Assembly (NCBI GenBank): GCA_900549955.1 | Contig: URQH01000012.1 | Coordinates: 1 to 47,957, forward strand | DNA from: an uncultured Eubacteriales bacterium | Lineage (GTDB): Bacteria > Bacillota > Clostridia > Christensenellales > CAG-138 | Direction: 5' to 3' | Length of the DNA: 47,957 nucleotides | Part shown: in pieces, positions 15,836 through 24,979 of the stretch | Layout: every line of letters begins with the position of its first letter | Position numbering within the stretch: position 1 is the stretch's first letter | Program-made: the position numbers and the translations under genes | The notes under the pieces: generated by a model | The model's database searches: none | Seen by the model: only the letters and a program-made list of their open reading frames with translations | Told to the model about the DNA's origin: nothing

Positions 15836-17509
15836 ATGCAACGCAACGGCGCACAAATTGTCCTCGAAACCCTGATTGAACAGGGCGTGACCGACGTGTT
15901 CGGCTACCCCGGCGGGCAGGTGCTCAGCATCTACGACGCCTTCTACGAATACAGCGACCGCATCCGCCACATACTGGCAGCGCACGAGCAGGGCGCTGCG
16001 CACGCCGCCGACGGCTATGCGCGCGCCACCGGCAAGGTGGGCGTGGTCATCGCCACGTCCGGCCCCGGCGCGACGAACCTCGTCACCGGCATCGCCACCG
16101 CCATGCTCGACTCCGTGCCGCTGGTCGCCATCACGGGCAACGTGCCGCTCGAGCAGATCGGGCGCGACGCGTTCCAGGAGGTGGACATCACCGGCATCAC
16201 GCTGCACATCACCAAACACAACTACTTTGTCAACGACGTCACCCGCCTGGCCGACACCATCCGCGAGGCGTTCCGCATTGCGCGCTCCGGCCGGCCGGGG
16301 CCGGTGCTGATCGACATCCCGAAGGATGTGCAGGTCGCAACCTGCGAATTTGAGCCCAAGCCGGTGGAACCGCCGTTCCCGTCGGCCAAAGCGCCGCAAA
16401 CCGCCATCGACGCGGCGGTCGAGCGTCTCTCGCAGTGCGAACGGCCGTACGTCTACGTCGGCGGCGGCGTCAACACCGCCTCGCTGACGGAAGAAGTTCT
16501 GGAAATTGCGGACAGGCTGGACGCGCCGATCGGCTGCACGCTCATGGGCATTTCCACGATCGACACGGATCACCCGCGCTATGTGGGCATGCAGGGCATG
16601 CACGGGCACTTTGCCTCCTCCATTGCGCTCGACGAGGCGGATCTGGTGTTCGCCGTGGGCGTGCGCTTTTCCGACCGCGCCACCGGCGACAAGACGCGCT
16701 TTGCAAAGGGCGCGACGATCGTCCAGCTCGACACCGACTTTGCAGAAATCGGTAAAAACGTACCGGCGCACGTGGGCGTGACGGGCGACATGCAGGACGC
16801 GCTCCGCCGCATCCTCGCCAAGCTGCCCAAAAAGGCCCGCCCGGACTGGGCAAACCGCCTTTCCGAGCTGCGCGCGCAGGAAGCGGCGCAACTGCCGCCG
16901 GACGATGCGGAACACCTGCGCCCGCGCCAGGCCATGGAGATCATCAACCGCGTCAAGGATGACGGTACCATCATCGCCACGGACGTCGGCCAGCACCAGA
17001 TGTGGGCGGCGCAGTACTGCGTGTTCCACCGCCGGCGCAAGTTCGTCTCCAGCGGCGGGCTCGGCACGATGGGCTTCGGCCTTGGCGCCGCCATCGGCGC
17101 GCAGATCGGCTCCGGCGAGCGCGTGATCCTCATCACGGGCGACGGCAGCTTCGGCATGAACCTCAACGAAATGGCCACCGCCGTCTCCTGCAACGTGCCG
17201 GTCACCATCGTGCTGCTCAACAACGGCGTGCTTGGCATGGTCCGCCAGTGGCAGACGCTGTTCTATGGAAAGCACTACTCCGCGACGACGCTCAACCGGC
17301 AGACCGACTTTGTGAAGCTCGCGGAGGCATTTGGCGCCGAGGGCTGCCGCGTAGACACGCCGGCGGCGTTTGAAGCGGCGCTCCGGCACGCATACAATTT
17401 GGACGCGCCGTACCTGATCGACTGCCGGATCGACCAGGACGAGTTTGTGCTGCCCATGCTGCCCCCCGGCGGCGCGGTAGAAGACATGATCGTGAAGCTG
17501 GAGGACTGA
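15836..17509 (+). CDS. ilvB: Acetolactate synthase, large subunit
   Basis: A 557-residue thiamine-diphosphate enzyme making acetolactate and acetohydroxybutyrate. The substrate-side motif VFGYPGGQVLSIYDAF, the catalytic Glu in AAHEQGAAHAADGYAR and the cofactor motif GDGSFGMNLNEMATA...LLNN are all present. The region EQIGRDAFQEVDITGIT is typical of biosynthetic AHAS rather than the catabolic enzyme. The ATG at 15836 follows AAAGGA; the earlier in-frame ATG has no ribosome-binding site. The regulatory subunit gene follows after 4 nt. Confidence 0.97.
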   Translation: MQRNGAQIVLETLIEQGVTDVFGYPGGQVLSIYDAFYEYSDRIRHILAAHEQGAAHAADGYARATGKVGVVIATSGPGATNLVTGIATAMLDSVPLVAITGNVPLEQIGRDAFQEVDITGITLHITKHNYFVNDVTRLADTIREAFRIARSGRPGPVLIDIPKDVQVATCEFEPKPVEPPFPSAKAPQTAIDAAVERLSQCERPYVYVGGGVNTASLTEEVLEIADRLDAPIGCTLMGISTIDTDHPRYVGMQGMHGHFASSIALDEADLVFAVGVRFSDRATGDKTRFAKGATIVQLDTDFAEIGKNVPAHVGVTGDMQDALRRILAKLPKKARPDWANRLSELRAQEAAQLPPDDAEHLRPRQAMEIINRVKDDGTIIATDVGQHQMWAAQYCVFHRRRKFVSSGGLGTMGFGLGAAIGAQIGSGERVILITGDGSFGMNLNEMATAVSCNVPVTIVLLNNGVLGMVRQWQTLFYGKHYSATTLNRQTDFVKLAEAFGAEGCRVDTPAAFEAALRHAYNLDAPYLIDCRIDQDEFVLPMLPPGGAVEDMIVKLED

Positions 17510-17513
17510 AGCC

Positions 17514-18017
17514 ATGGAGAAATTCGTCATCGCCGTCTATGTAGACAACCAGTTTGGCGTGCTGACCCGCGTGACAAGCATGTTCACGCGGCGCGGCTTC
17601 AACATCGACTCGCTGACCGTGGGCGAAACGGAGACGCCGGCCTACTCGCGCATCACCATCACGATGAGCGGCACGGGCTATGCGCGCGACCAGCTCATCA
17701 ACCAGCTGCGCAAGCTGTTCAACGTCAAGCGCGTGGAGGTGCTCGACCCGGCCACGTCGTTTGAGCGGGAGCTGATGCTGCTCAAGGTAGAGAACAACGC
17801 CGCCACGCGGCAGGACGTGCTCGCAGCGGTGGACATCTTCCGCGCCAAGATCATCGACTACACGCCCACGGCGCTGTGCATCGAGGTCACCGGTGAGCCG
17901 AGCAAGATCAACGCCTTCATCGAAAACATGAAGCCCTATGGCATCCGCGAGCTGTGCCGCACCGGCATCGTCGCGCTCGAACGCGGCGCGGGCAGTCTCC
18001 TCGAAAAAGAACAATAA
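17514..18017 (+). CDS. ilvN: Acetolactate synthase, small (regulatory) subunit
   Basis: A 167-residue regulatory subunit. The N-terminal ACT domain (about 3-77) with NQFGVLTRVTSMFTRRGFNIDSL binds valine and confers feedback inhibition. The C-terminal domain (about 80-160) contains VDIFRAKIIDYTP and ALCIEVTGEPSKINAFIE, which activates IlvB. The size is that of the IlvH/IlvN class with both domains. It is coupled to ilvB (4-nt gap, GGAGG inside the ilvB end). Confidence 0.96.
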   Translation: MEKFVIAVYVDNQFGVLTRVTSMFTRRGFNIDSLTVGETETPAYSRITITMSGTGYARDQLINQLRKLFNVKRVEVLDPATSFERELMLLKVENNAATRQDVLAAVDIFRAKIIDYTPTALCIEVTGEPSKINAFIENMKPYGIRELCRTGIVALERGAGSLLEKEQ

Positions 18018-18038
18018 TTACGGCAGGAGGTCTTTATC

Positions 18039-19055
18039 ATGGCAAACATCTACTACCAGCAGGATTGCGATCTGAACAAGCTCAATGGAAAGACGGTCGC
18101 CATCATCGGCTACGGCTCCCAGGGGCACGCGCACGCGCTGAACCTGCGCGACTCCGGCGTCCAGGTCATCGTTGGCCTCTACCACGGCAGCAAGAGCTGG
18201 GCAAAGGCCGAGCAGGCGGGGCTGACCGTCATGACCGCCGCCGACGCAGCCAAGGCGGCCGACATCATCATGATCCTCATCAACGACGAAAAGCAGGCCA
18301 AGCTGTACAAGGAGAGCATCGAGCCCAACCTGACCGAGGGCAAGACGCTCGCCTTCGCGCACGGCTTCAACATCCATTTCGGCTGCATCCAGCCGCCCAA
18401 GAACGTCAACGTCATCATGATCGCGCCCAAGGGCCCCGGCCACACCGTGCGCAGCGAATACCAGGCCGGCAAGGGCGTGCCCTGCCTGATCGCAGTGGAA
18501 CAGGACGCCACGGGCGACGCGCTGGATATCGGCCTCGCCTACGCGCTGGGCATCGGCGGCGCGCGCGCGGGCGTGCTCGAAACCACGTTCCGCACCGAGA
18601 CGGAGACCGACCTCTTTGGCGAGCAGGTCGTCCTCTGCGGCGGCGTGTGCGCGCTGATGCAGGCGGGCTTTGAGACGCTCGTCGAGGCCGGCTATGACCC
18701 GCGCAACGCGTACTTCGAGTGCATCCATGAGATGAAGCTCATCGTGGACCTGATCTACCAGAGCGGGTTCGAGGGCATGCGTTACTCGATCTCGAACACC
18801 GCCGAATACGGCGACTACATCACCGGCCCGAAGATCATCACGGAGGAGACGCGCGCGGCCATGCGCAAGATCCTGCACGACATCCAGGACGGCACGTTTG
18901 CCAAGGACTTCCTGCTCGACATGTCCGACGCCGGCTCGCAGGTGCACTTCAACGCCATGCGCAAGCTGGCGGCAGAGCACCCGGCCGAGCTCATCGGCAA
19001 GGAGATCCGCAAGCTCTACAGCTGGAGCGACGAAGACAAGCTGATCAACAACTGA
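18039..19055 (+). CDS. ilvC: Ketol-acid reductoisomerase, class I
   Basis: A 338-residue Mg2+-dependent enzyme that isomerises and reduces acetolactate. The Rossmann motif IIGYGSQGHAHALNLRDSG is followed by the cofactor-specificity loop VGLYHGSKSW. The Arg found in many NADPH enzymes is a Tyr here, a common variant, so NADPH preference is likely but not certain. The knotted C-terminal domain has the acidic metal ligands in the EQVVLCGGVCALMQAGFETLVEAGY region. An AGGAGG site lies 7-13 nt before the ATG. Confidence 0.97.
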   Translation: MANIYYQQDCDLNKLNGKTVAIIGYGSQGHAHALNLRDSGVQVIVGLYHGSKSWAKAEQAGLTVMTAADAAKAADIIMILINDEKQAKLYKESIEPNLTEGKTLAFAHGFNIHFGCIQPPKNVNVIMIAPKGPGHTVRSEYQAGKGVPCLIAVEQDATGDALDIGLAYALGIGGARAGVLETTFRTETETDLFGEQVVLCGGVCALMQAGFETLVEAGYDPRNAYFECIHEMKLIVDLIYQSGFEGMRYSISNTAEYGDYITGPKIITEETRAAMRKILHDIQDGTFAKDFLLDMSDAGSQVHFNAMRKLAAEHPAELIGKEIRKLYSWSDEDKLINN

Positions 19056-19090
19056 CGCCGGCCCATTGCGCCGGCCGGAAAGGAGCCTCT

Positions 19091-20755
19091 ATGATCCGCG
19101 ACACCATTGTGGACGGCTTTCAAAACGCGCCGCACCGTTCGCTCTACCACGCGCTCGGCCTGACGCGGGAGGAGCTGTCGCGCCCGCTCATCGGCGTGGT
19201 CAGCTCGTTTAACGAGATCGTACCCGGGCACATGCACCTCGACAAGCTCACCGAGGCGGTGAAGCTCGGCGTGGCCATGGCGGGCGGCACCCCGATCGTG
19301 TTCCCCGCCATCGCGGTGTGCGACGGCATCGCCATGGGGCACCGGGGCATGAAATACTCGCTCGTCACGCGCGACCTGATCGCCGACTCGACGGAGGCGA
19401 TGGTGCTCGCGCACGGGTTTGACGGGCTGGTCATGCTCCCCAACTGCGACAAAAACGTACCCGGCCTGCTCATGGCCGCGGCCAGGCTGAACCTCCCGAC
19501 CATCTTCGTGAGCGGCGGGCCGATGCTCGCCGGGCGCGTCGGCGGGAAAAAGACCAGCCTTTCGAGCATGTTCGAGGCCGTGGGCGCCTACAGTGCGGGC
19601 AAGATCGACGCGGAAAAGCTCCGCGAGTTTGAGGAAAAGACGTGCCCAAGCTGCGGCTCCTGTTCCGGCATGTACACGGCCAACTCCATGAACTGCCTCA
19701 CCGAAGTGCTGGGCATGGGGCTGGCCGGCAACGGCACCATCCCCGCCCCCTACTCCCGCCGCATCGAGCTGGCCAAGGAGGCCGGCATGCAGGTGATGGA
19801 GCTGGTGCGGCGCAACATCCGCCCGCGCGACATCCTGACCGCGGAGGCGTTTGAAAACGCGCTCACGGCGGACATGGCGCTCGGCTGCTCGACAAACAGC
19901 ATGCTGCACCTGCCGGCCATCGCCAACGAGTGCGGCGTCCCGTTCGACCTCGACATGGCCAACCGCGTGAGCGAGCGCACGCCCAACCTGTGCCACCTCG
20001 CCCCTGCCGGCCCGACCTACATGGAGGACCTGCAGGAGGCGGGCGGCGTACCGGCCGTGCTGCACACGCTGGCCGAGGGCGGCCTGCTGCACACGGACGT
20101 GATGACCTGCACGGGCCGCACGCTGGGCGAAAACATCGCCGATGCGCGCGTGCTGGACGAAACGGTCATCCGCCCGTTGTCCAACCCGTACAGTGCGACC
20201 GGCGGCATCGCGGTGCTGCGCGGCAACCTGGCGCCGGACGGCTGCGTGGTCAAGCGCAGCGCGGTCGCGCCGGAGATGCTCGTGCACGAAGGCCCGGCGC
20301 GCGTGTTCAACAGCGAGGAGGAGGCCATCCAGGTGATCTATGCCGGCGGCATCCGCCCGGGCGACGTGGTGGTCATCCGCTACGAGGGCCCCGCGGGCGG
20401 CCCGGGTATGCGTGAAATGCTCTCCCCCACCTCCGCCATCGCCGGCATGGGGCTCGACCGCGAGGTCGCGCTGATTACGGACGGCCGCTTTTCAGGCGCC
20501 ACGCGCGGCGCATCCATCGGCCACGTCTCACCGGAGGCGGCGCGCGGCGGCCTGATCGCGCTCGTGGAGGACGGCGACCGCATCGCCATCGACATCCCCG
20601 CGCATTCGATCCGGCTGTGCGTGCCGGATGAGGTGCTCGAAGCGCGCCGGCGCGCGTTCGTCCCGCCGGAGCGCCCGCCCGTGACCGGATACCTCAAGCG
20701 TTACGCCGCCATGGTCTCTTCGGCCGACCGCGGCGCCATCATCAACCACCCGTAA
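19091..20755 (+). CDS. ilvD: Dihydroxy-acid dehydratase
   Basis: A 554-residue Fe-S dehydratase producing the 2-oxo acids of valine and isoleucine synthesis. Cluster cysteines are in LPNCDKNVPG and CPSCGSCSGMYTANSMNCL; the STNSMLHL motif and the C-terminal TDGRFSGATRGASIGHVSPEA, with the catalytic Ser, are intact. It follows ilvC after 35 nt, with AAAGGAGCC before the ATG. Whether the cluster is 2Fe-2S or 4Fe-4S cannot be decided from sequence. Confidence 0.97.
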   Translation: MIRDTIVDGFQNAPHRSLYHALGLTREELSRPLIGVVSSFNEIVPGHMHLDKLTEAVKLGVAMAGGTPIVFPAIAVCDGIAMGHRGMKYSLVTRDLIADSTEAMVLAHGFDGLVMLPNCDKNVPGLLMAAARLNLPTIFVSGGPMLAGRVGGKKTSLSSMFEAVGAYSAGKIDAEKLREFEEKTCPSCGSCSGMYTANSMNCLTEVLGMGLAGNGTIPAPYSRRIELAKEAGMQVMELVRRNIRPRDILTAEAFENALTADMALGCSTNSMLHLPAIANECGVPFDLDMANRVSERTPNLCHLAPAGPTYMEDLQEAGGVPAVLHTLAEGGLLHTDVMTCTGRTLGENIADARVLDETVIRPLSNPYSATGGIAVLRGNLAPDGCVVKRSAVAPEMLVHEGPARVFNSEEEAIQVIYAGGIRPGDVVVIRYEGPAGGPGMREMLSPTSAIAGMGLDREVALITDGRFSGATRGASIGHVSPEAARGGLIALVEDGDRIAIDIPAHSIRLCVPDEVLEARRRAFVPPERPPVTGYLKRYAAMVSSADRGAIINHP

Positions 20756-20766
20756 AGGAGGCACGC

Positions 20767-22035
20767 ATGGCAAAGCCAATGACAATGACGCAAAAGATCC
20801 TCGCCGCGCGCGCGGGGCTGCCGGACGTGGAGGCCGGGCAGCTCGTGCTCGTGGACGTCGATCGCGTGCTGGGCAACGACATCACCTCGCCCGTTGCCAT
20901 CAAGGAGTTCAACCGGCTGGGCGCCAAATCGGTGTTCGACAAGAGCCGCGTGACGATGGTCATGGACCATTTTGCCCCCAACAAGGACATCAAGGCCGCC
21001 GAGCAGTGCAAGCTGTGCCGCGAATTCTGCGCGGCGCACGAGGTGAAGCACTTCTACGACGTGGGCGAAATGGGCATCGAGCACGCGCTGCTGCCGGAAA
21101 AGGGGCTGGTCACCGCGGGCGACGTGGTCATCGGCGCCGATTCGCACACCTGTACCTATGGCGCGCTGGGCGCGTTTTCCACGGGCGTCGGCTCGACCGA
21201 CATGGCCTGCGGCATGGCGACCGGAAAGGCCTGGTTCAAGGTGCCCGGCGCGATCCGCTTCGTGTTGCGCGGCCACCTGCAACCCTATGTGAGCGGCAAG
21301 GACGTGATTTTGCACATCATCGGCCAGATCGGCGTGGACGGCGCGCTGTACCAGTCCATGGAGTTCACCGGCGACGGCGTGGCCGCCCTGTCCATCTACG
21401 ACCGGTTGACCATCTCCAACATGGCCATCGAAGCGGGCGCCAAGAACGGCATCTTCCCCGTAGACGACCAGACGCTTGCCTACCTCGCCGGCCGCTGCCC
21501 CCGCGAGCCCGTCGTCTTTACGGCCGACGCGGACGCGCACTATGCGCGCACGATCGAGATCGACCTGTCCGCCATCCGCCCGACCGTGGCGTTCCCGCAC
21601 CTGCCGGAGAACACGCGCGTGATCGACGAGGTCGGCAACGTGCCGATCGACCAGGTCGTCATCGGCTCCTGCACGAACGGCCACTACAAGGATCTCTTTG
21701 AGGCCGCCTCCATCCTGCAGGGCAGGCATGTGGCCAAGGGCGTGCGCGCCATCATCATCCCGGCCACGCAGGAGATCTATCTGCAGGCCATGGAAAACGG
21801 GCTGCTGCGCACGTTCATCGAGGCGGGCTGCGTCGTGTCCACGCCCACGTGCGGCCCCTGCCTTGGCGGCTACATGGGCATCCTCGCCAAAGGCGAGCGC
21901 GCCGTGGCCACGACCAACCGCAACTTTGTCGGGCGCATGGGTCACCCCGAGTCCGAGGTCTATCTGGCCAGCCCCGCCGTGGCGGCTGCCAGCGCGATTG
22001 CCGGCCGGATCGCCGGCCCCGAGGAGGTGCTGTAA
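20767..22035 (+). CDS. leuC: 3-Isopropylmalate dehydratase, large subunit
   Basis: A 422-residue aconitase-family large subunit. The 4Fe-4S ligands are in GSCTNGHYKD and PTCGPCLGGYMG, and GADSHTCTYGALGAFSTGVGSTD is the usual core. The length (about 420 rather than 465) marks it as the shorter LeuC/homoaconitase-type branch common in Clostridia and archaea, which pairs with a short LeuD as found next to it. An AAAGGAGG site precedes the ATG. Substrate is set by the operon context (leucine). Confidence 0.95.
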   Translation: MAKPMTMTQKILAARAGLPDVEAGQLVLVDVDRVLGNDITSPVAIKEFNRLGAKSVFDKSRVTMVMDHFAPNKDIKAAEQCKLCREFCAAHEVKHFYDVGEMGIEHALLPEKGLVTAGDVVIGADSHTCTYGALGAFSTGVGSTDMACGMATGKAWFKVPGAIRFVLRGHLQPYVSGKDVILHIIGQIGVDGALYQSMEFTGDGVAALSIYDRLTISNMAIEAGAKNGIFPVDDQTLAYLAGRCPREPVVFTADADAHYARTIEIDLSAIRPTVAFPHLPENTRVIDEVGNVPIDQVVIGSCTNGHYKDLFEAASILQGRHVAKGVRAIIIPATQEIYLQAMENGLLRTFIEAGCVVSTPTCGPCLGGYMGILAKGERAVATTNRNFVGRMGHPESEVYLASPAVAAASAIAGRIAGPEEVL

Positions 22036-22037
22036 CG

Positions 22038-22532
22038 ATGCAGTTTTCCGGAAACGCCATCAAATACGGGGACAACGTCGATACCGACGTGATCATTCCC
22101 GCCCGCTACCTGAACACGAGCGACCCGAAAGAGCTCGCCGCGCACTGCATGGAGGACCTGGACGCGACGTTCACCGCCCGCGTGCAGCCCGGCGACATCG
22201 TGATCGGCGGCCAGAATTTCGGCTGCGGCTCGTCGCGCGAGCACGCGCCCATCGCGCTCAAGGCCAGCGGCGTGTCGCTCGTCATCGCCAAGAGCTTTGC
22301 GCGCATCTTTTTCCGCAACGCCATCAACATCGGGCTGGCCATTGTGGAGTGCCCGGACGCCGTGGACGGCATCCGCGAGGGCGACCGCGTGGAGGCCGAC
22401 CTGGACAGCGGCGAGATCCGCAACCTGACCACGGGAGCGCGCTTCCCCACCGCGCCGTTCCCCGCGTTCATCCAGAAGATCATCCAAAACGGCGGGCTGA
22501 TCGCCTCCATCCAGAACGGCGACATCGCCTGA
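22038..22532 (+). CDS. leuD: 3-Isopropylmalate dehydratase, small subunit
   Basis: A 164-residue small (swivel) subunit, with GNAIKYGDNVDTDVIIPARYL, the GGQNFGCGSSREHAPIALK substrate loop and FARIFFRNAINIGL. The short form matches the short LeuC. The ATG at 22038 starts 2 nt past the leuC stop and uses the GAGGAGG within the leuC end, so the subunits are made in a coupled way. Confidence 0.96.
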   Translation: MQFSGNAIKYGDNVDTDVIIPARYLNTSDPKELAAHCMEDLDATFTARVQPGDIVIGGQNFGCGSSREHAPIALKASGVSLVIAKSFARIFFRNAINIGLAIVECPDAVDGIREGDRVEADLDSGEIRNLTTGARFPTAPFPAFIQKIIQNGGLIASIQNGDIA

Positions 22533-22540
22533 CCGGCAAG

Positions 22541-22569
22541 CCGTCCGCCGGGCGCCCTCCGGCGTCCGG
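22541..22569 (+). other. GC-rich imperfect hairpin between leuD and leuB
   Basis: CCGTCCGCCGG (22541-22551) and CCGGCGTCCGG (22559-22569) pair with one 2x2 mismatch. GTTCGTTTTCCCC follows. It might slow or partly end transcription between leuD and leuB, or serve as an RNA processing site. Confidence 0.4.
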
Positions 22570-22605
22570 CCGTTCGTTTTCCCCACCATCATCCGCAGAA
22601 AGGAA

Positions 22606-22649
22606 GCCTTTGCATGCGCAAAGGCGAGGGTTTTCCCCATGCAATTTGA
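22606..22649 (+). other. Hairpin and possible mini-ORF at the leuB start
   Basis: A perfect 8-bp hairpin GCCTTTGC-ATGC-GCAAAGGC (22606-22625) sits just before leuB. It contains an ATG (22614) with AAAGGAAG upstream; the frame codes MRKGEGFPHAI and stops at 22647-22649, past the leuB ATG at 22639. Translation of this mini-ORF would open or couple the leuB start. This is inferred from layout alone. Confidence 0.4.
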
Positions 22650-23709
22650 CATTGCGCTTCTCAAGGGCGACGGCATCGGCCCAGAGATCGTGGGCAGCGC
22701 GGTGCGCGTGCTGGAGCGCGTCGGCGCCAAGTTCGGCCACACCTTCCATTTTTCCAGCTACCTGATCGGCGGCGCGGCCATCGACCAGACCGGCGCGCCG
22801 CTGCCGGACGAGACGGTCGACGGCTGCCTCAAAAGCGACAGCGTGCTGCTCGGCGCGGTCGGCGGCCCCAAGTGGGACACGCTGCCCGGCCACCTGCGCC
22901 CGGAAAAGGCGCTGCTGGGCATCCGCAAGGCGATGGGCGTATACACCAACCTGCGCCCCGCAAAGCTGTATCGCGCGCTCTCCGGCGCCTGCCCGCTGCG
23001 CGAGGAGGTGTCCGCCGCGGGCTTTGACATCATGATCGTGCGCGAGCTCACGGGCGGCATCTACTTTGGCGAGCGCGGCCGGCGCAACGGGGCCTACGGC
23101 GAAGAGGCGTTCGACACGGAATGCTACAGCCGCTTTGAAATCGAGCGCATCGCGCGCGCCGCATTTGCCGTGGCACGGAAGCGCCGCGGCCATGTGACGA
23201 GCATCGACAAGGCGAACGTGCTCGAGACCTCGCGCCTCTGGCGCGAGACGGTGCACGCCGTCGTCCAGGACTATCCGGACGTGACGCTCTCCGACATGCT
23301 GGTGGACAACGCCGCCATGCAGCTCGTGCGCGCGCCGCAGCAGTTTGACGTGGTCGTGACGTCCAACATGTTCGGCGACATCCTCTCCGACGAGGCGTCG
23401 CAGATCACCGGCTCTATCGGCATGCTGCCCTCCGCGTCGCTCGGGGACGGGACGCGCGGCCTGTATGAGCCGATCCACGGCTCCGCGCCCGACATCGCGG
23501 GCACGGGCAAGGCCAACCCGATCGCCACGATCCTCTCGGCCGCCATGCTGCTGCGCTATTCGCTCGACCTCGCCAGTGAAGCGGACGCGATCGAGCGCGC
23601 GGTTGCGGCCGTGCTGGACGCAGGCCTGCGCACGGCGGACATCGCCGGGCCAGGCATCGCCCCCCTGACCACGGCGGCCATGACCGACGCCATTTTGGAG
23701 CAGCTATGA
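22639..23709 (+). CDS. leuB: 3-Isopropylmalate dehydrogenase
   Basis: A 356-residue NAD-dependent dehydrogenase completing the leucine branch. Motifs: LLKGDGIGPEIV at the N-terminus, RELTGGIYFGERG (the catalytic Tyr is in this type of motif), TSNMFGDILSDEASQITGSIGMLPSAS and the NAD-binding EPIHGSAPDIAGTGKANP. The ATG at 22639 uses GAGGG 8-9 nt upstream. Its stop overlaps the start of the next gene by 4 nt (ATGA). Confidence 0.97.
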   Translation: MQFDIALLKGDGIGPEIVGSAVRVLERVGAKFGHTFHFSSYLIGGAAIDQTGAPLPDETVDGCLKSDSVLLGAVGGPKWDTLPGHLRPEKALLGIRKAMGVYTNLRPAKLYRALSGACPLREEVSAAGFDIMIVRELTGGIYFGERGRRNGAYGEEAFDTECYSRFEIERIARAAFAVARKRRGHVTSIDKANVLETSRLWRETVHAVVQDYPDVTLSDMLVDNAAMQLVRAPQQFDVVVTSNMFGDILSDEASQITGSIGMLPSASLGDGTRGLYEPIHGSAPDIAGTGKANPIATILSAAMLLRYSLDLASEADAIERAVAAVLDAGLRTADIAGPGIAPLTTAAMTDAILEQL

Positions 23710-24893
23710 GTACGAAATTTGACGCGGCCGCGCTCGCGCGCGACCTGTCCGGCATGGTCGTCTTTCGCAGCGTGGCCGAAGGGCCGGTGCTTGCGCCGCT
23801 TGCCGCATTTTTGCGGGAGACCGGGGCGCCCGAGGCGCGCGTGCCGCGCTACGCGGCGTTTGCCGCGGCGCTGTATGCGCGCGGCTGCGATTTGGGCGCC
23901 TACCTGCTCGACGCGGCGCTGACCGACGACAACGCCTACATCCGGGCGCTCGCCGCGGGAAACACGCCGCCCGCCGTCATGGCGGAGAGCGTGCAGCGGG
24001 AGCTTCGGCTGCTCGAGGCGCTGTCGCGGCTCGACCCGGCGGCGCTGGCCGCCCACACGGGCGTGCCGCCGGCCTCGCTGGCGCGGATTGCCAACACGCC
24101 GGCCGACTTTGTATCCGCCTATGACGCGCAGGCCAGGGCCGTCCGCACGCGCGGCTACGGCATTTATGCGCGCTACGGCATGTTCCGCCTGCAGGACGGG
24201 CACATTGCCCCCATCGAGCACGCCGACCCGATCTCGCTCGACGCGCTCGTGGGCTACGAGCGCGAGCGACAGCAGGTCATCGACAACACGCGCGCGCTCA
24301 TCGAGGGGCGCCCGGCCGCGAACGTGTTGCTCTGCGGCGATGCCGGCACGGGCAAGTCCTCCACGGTCAAGGCCGTAGCCAATCGCTTTTTTGCCGACGG
24401 CGTGCGCCTGCTGGAGCTGCAGAAGAACCAGCTCTATCTGCTGCCGTCGATCATGGGCGAGCTGTCCGGCAACCCGCTGCGGTTCATCCTGTTCATCGAC
24501 GACCTGTCCTTCCAGAAAAACGACGACAGCTTTGGCGAGCTCAAGGCCATTCTCGAGGGCTCCGCCGCCGCCAAGGCGCCAAACGTCGTGATCTACGCCA
24601 CGAGCAACCGCCGCCATCTGGTCAAGGAGACGTTTTCCGAGCGCGACGGCGACGACGTGCACCGGCAGGACACGATGCAGGAGCTCGTGTCGCTGTCGGA
24701 ACGGTTCGGGCTGACGGTGCTCTTTGGCAAGCCGGACAAGGCGCTGTATCTGCGCATCGTCCACGGCCTGGCGGAGAGCTTCGGTATCGCCGTGCCGCCG
24801 CAGGAGCTCGATTTGCAGGCGGAGGCGTTTGCGCTGCGCAAGGGCGGCCGCTCCGCCCGCGCCGCCGAGCAGTTTATCCACAGCCTGCTCTGA
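23706..24893 (+). CDS. DUF815-family AAA+ ATPase
   Basis: A 395-residue DUF815 ATPase. The N-terminal half (1-190) is helical and poorly conserved. The ATPase core has Walker A GDAGTGKSS (211-219), Walker B FILFIDDLSF (about 258-267) and the sensor-like YATSNRRHLV. The signature QELVSLSERFGLTVLF is typical of the family. Its cellular role is not established. It is the last gene of the leu-ilv operon, overlapping leuB by ATGA and carrying GGAG 6 nt before its ATG, so its level should follow the T-box. Confidence 0.9.
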   Translation: MSTKFDAAALARDLSGMVVFRSVAEGPVLAPLAAFLRETGAPEARVPRYAAFAAALYARGCDLGAYLLDAALTDDNAYIRALAAGNTPPAVMAESVQRELRLLEALSRLDPAALAAHTGVPPASLARIANTPADFVSAYDAQARAVRTRGYGIYARYGMFRLQDGHIAPIEHADPISLDALVGYERERQQVIDNTRALIEGRPAANVLLCGDAGTGKSSTVKAVANRFFADGVRLLELQKNQLYLLPSIMGELSGNPLRFILFIDDLSFQKNDDSFGELKAILEGSAAAKAPNVVIYATSNRRHLVKETFSERDGDDVHRQDTMQELVSLSERFGLTVLFGKPDKALYLRIVHGLAESFGIAVPPQELDLQAEAFALRKGGRSARAAEQFIHSLL

Positions 24894-24909
24894 GCGATTT
24901 GACAGACAA

Positions 24910-24949
24910 GACAGGCCGCCCGTCCGGGTTCCCGGACTGGCGGCCTGTC
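24910..24949 (+). terminator. Large hairpin ending the leu-ilv operon
   Basis: An 11-bp stem (GACAGGCCGCC with GGCGGCCTGTC) and an inner 7-bp stem (GTCCGGG with CCCGGAC) are separated by a single C/T mismatch, with a 2-nt centre. It starts 17 nt after the DUF815 stop. No T-tract follows, so it is a strong RNA end structure rather than a textbook terminator. Confidence 0.6.
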
Positions 24950-24979
24950 CTGTCCCGGCACGGCGCGGGGCGCAAAAAA

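Noticed and set aside
14072..17530. A 1152-codon open frame on the minus strand opposite leuA and ilvB
   Set aside because: It is a by-product of GC-rich third codon positions in leuA and ilvB. It spans a T-box end, has low-complexity Arg/Ala/Asp composition and no family motif, while the plus strand carries two complete enzymes.
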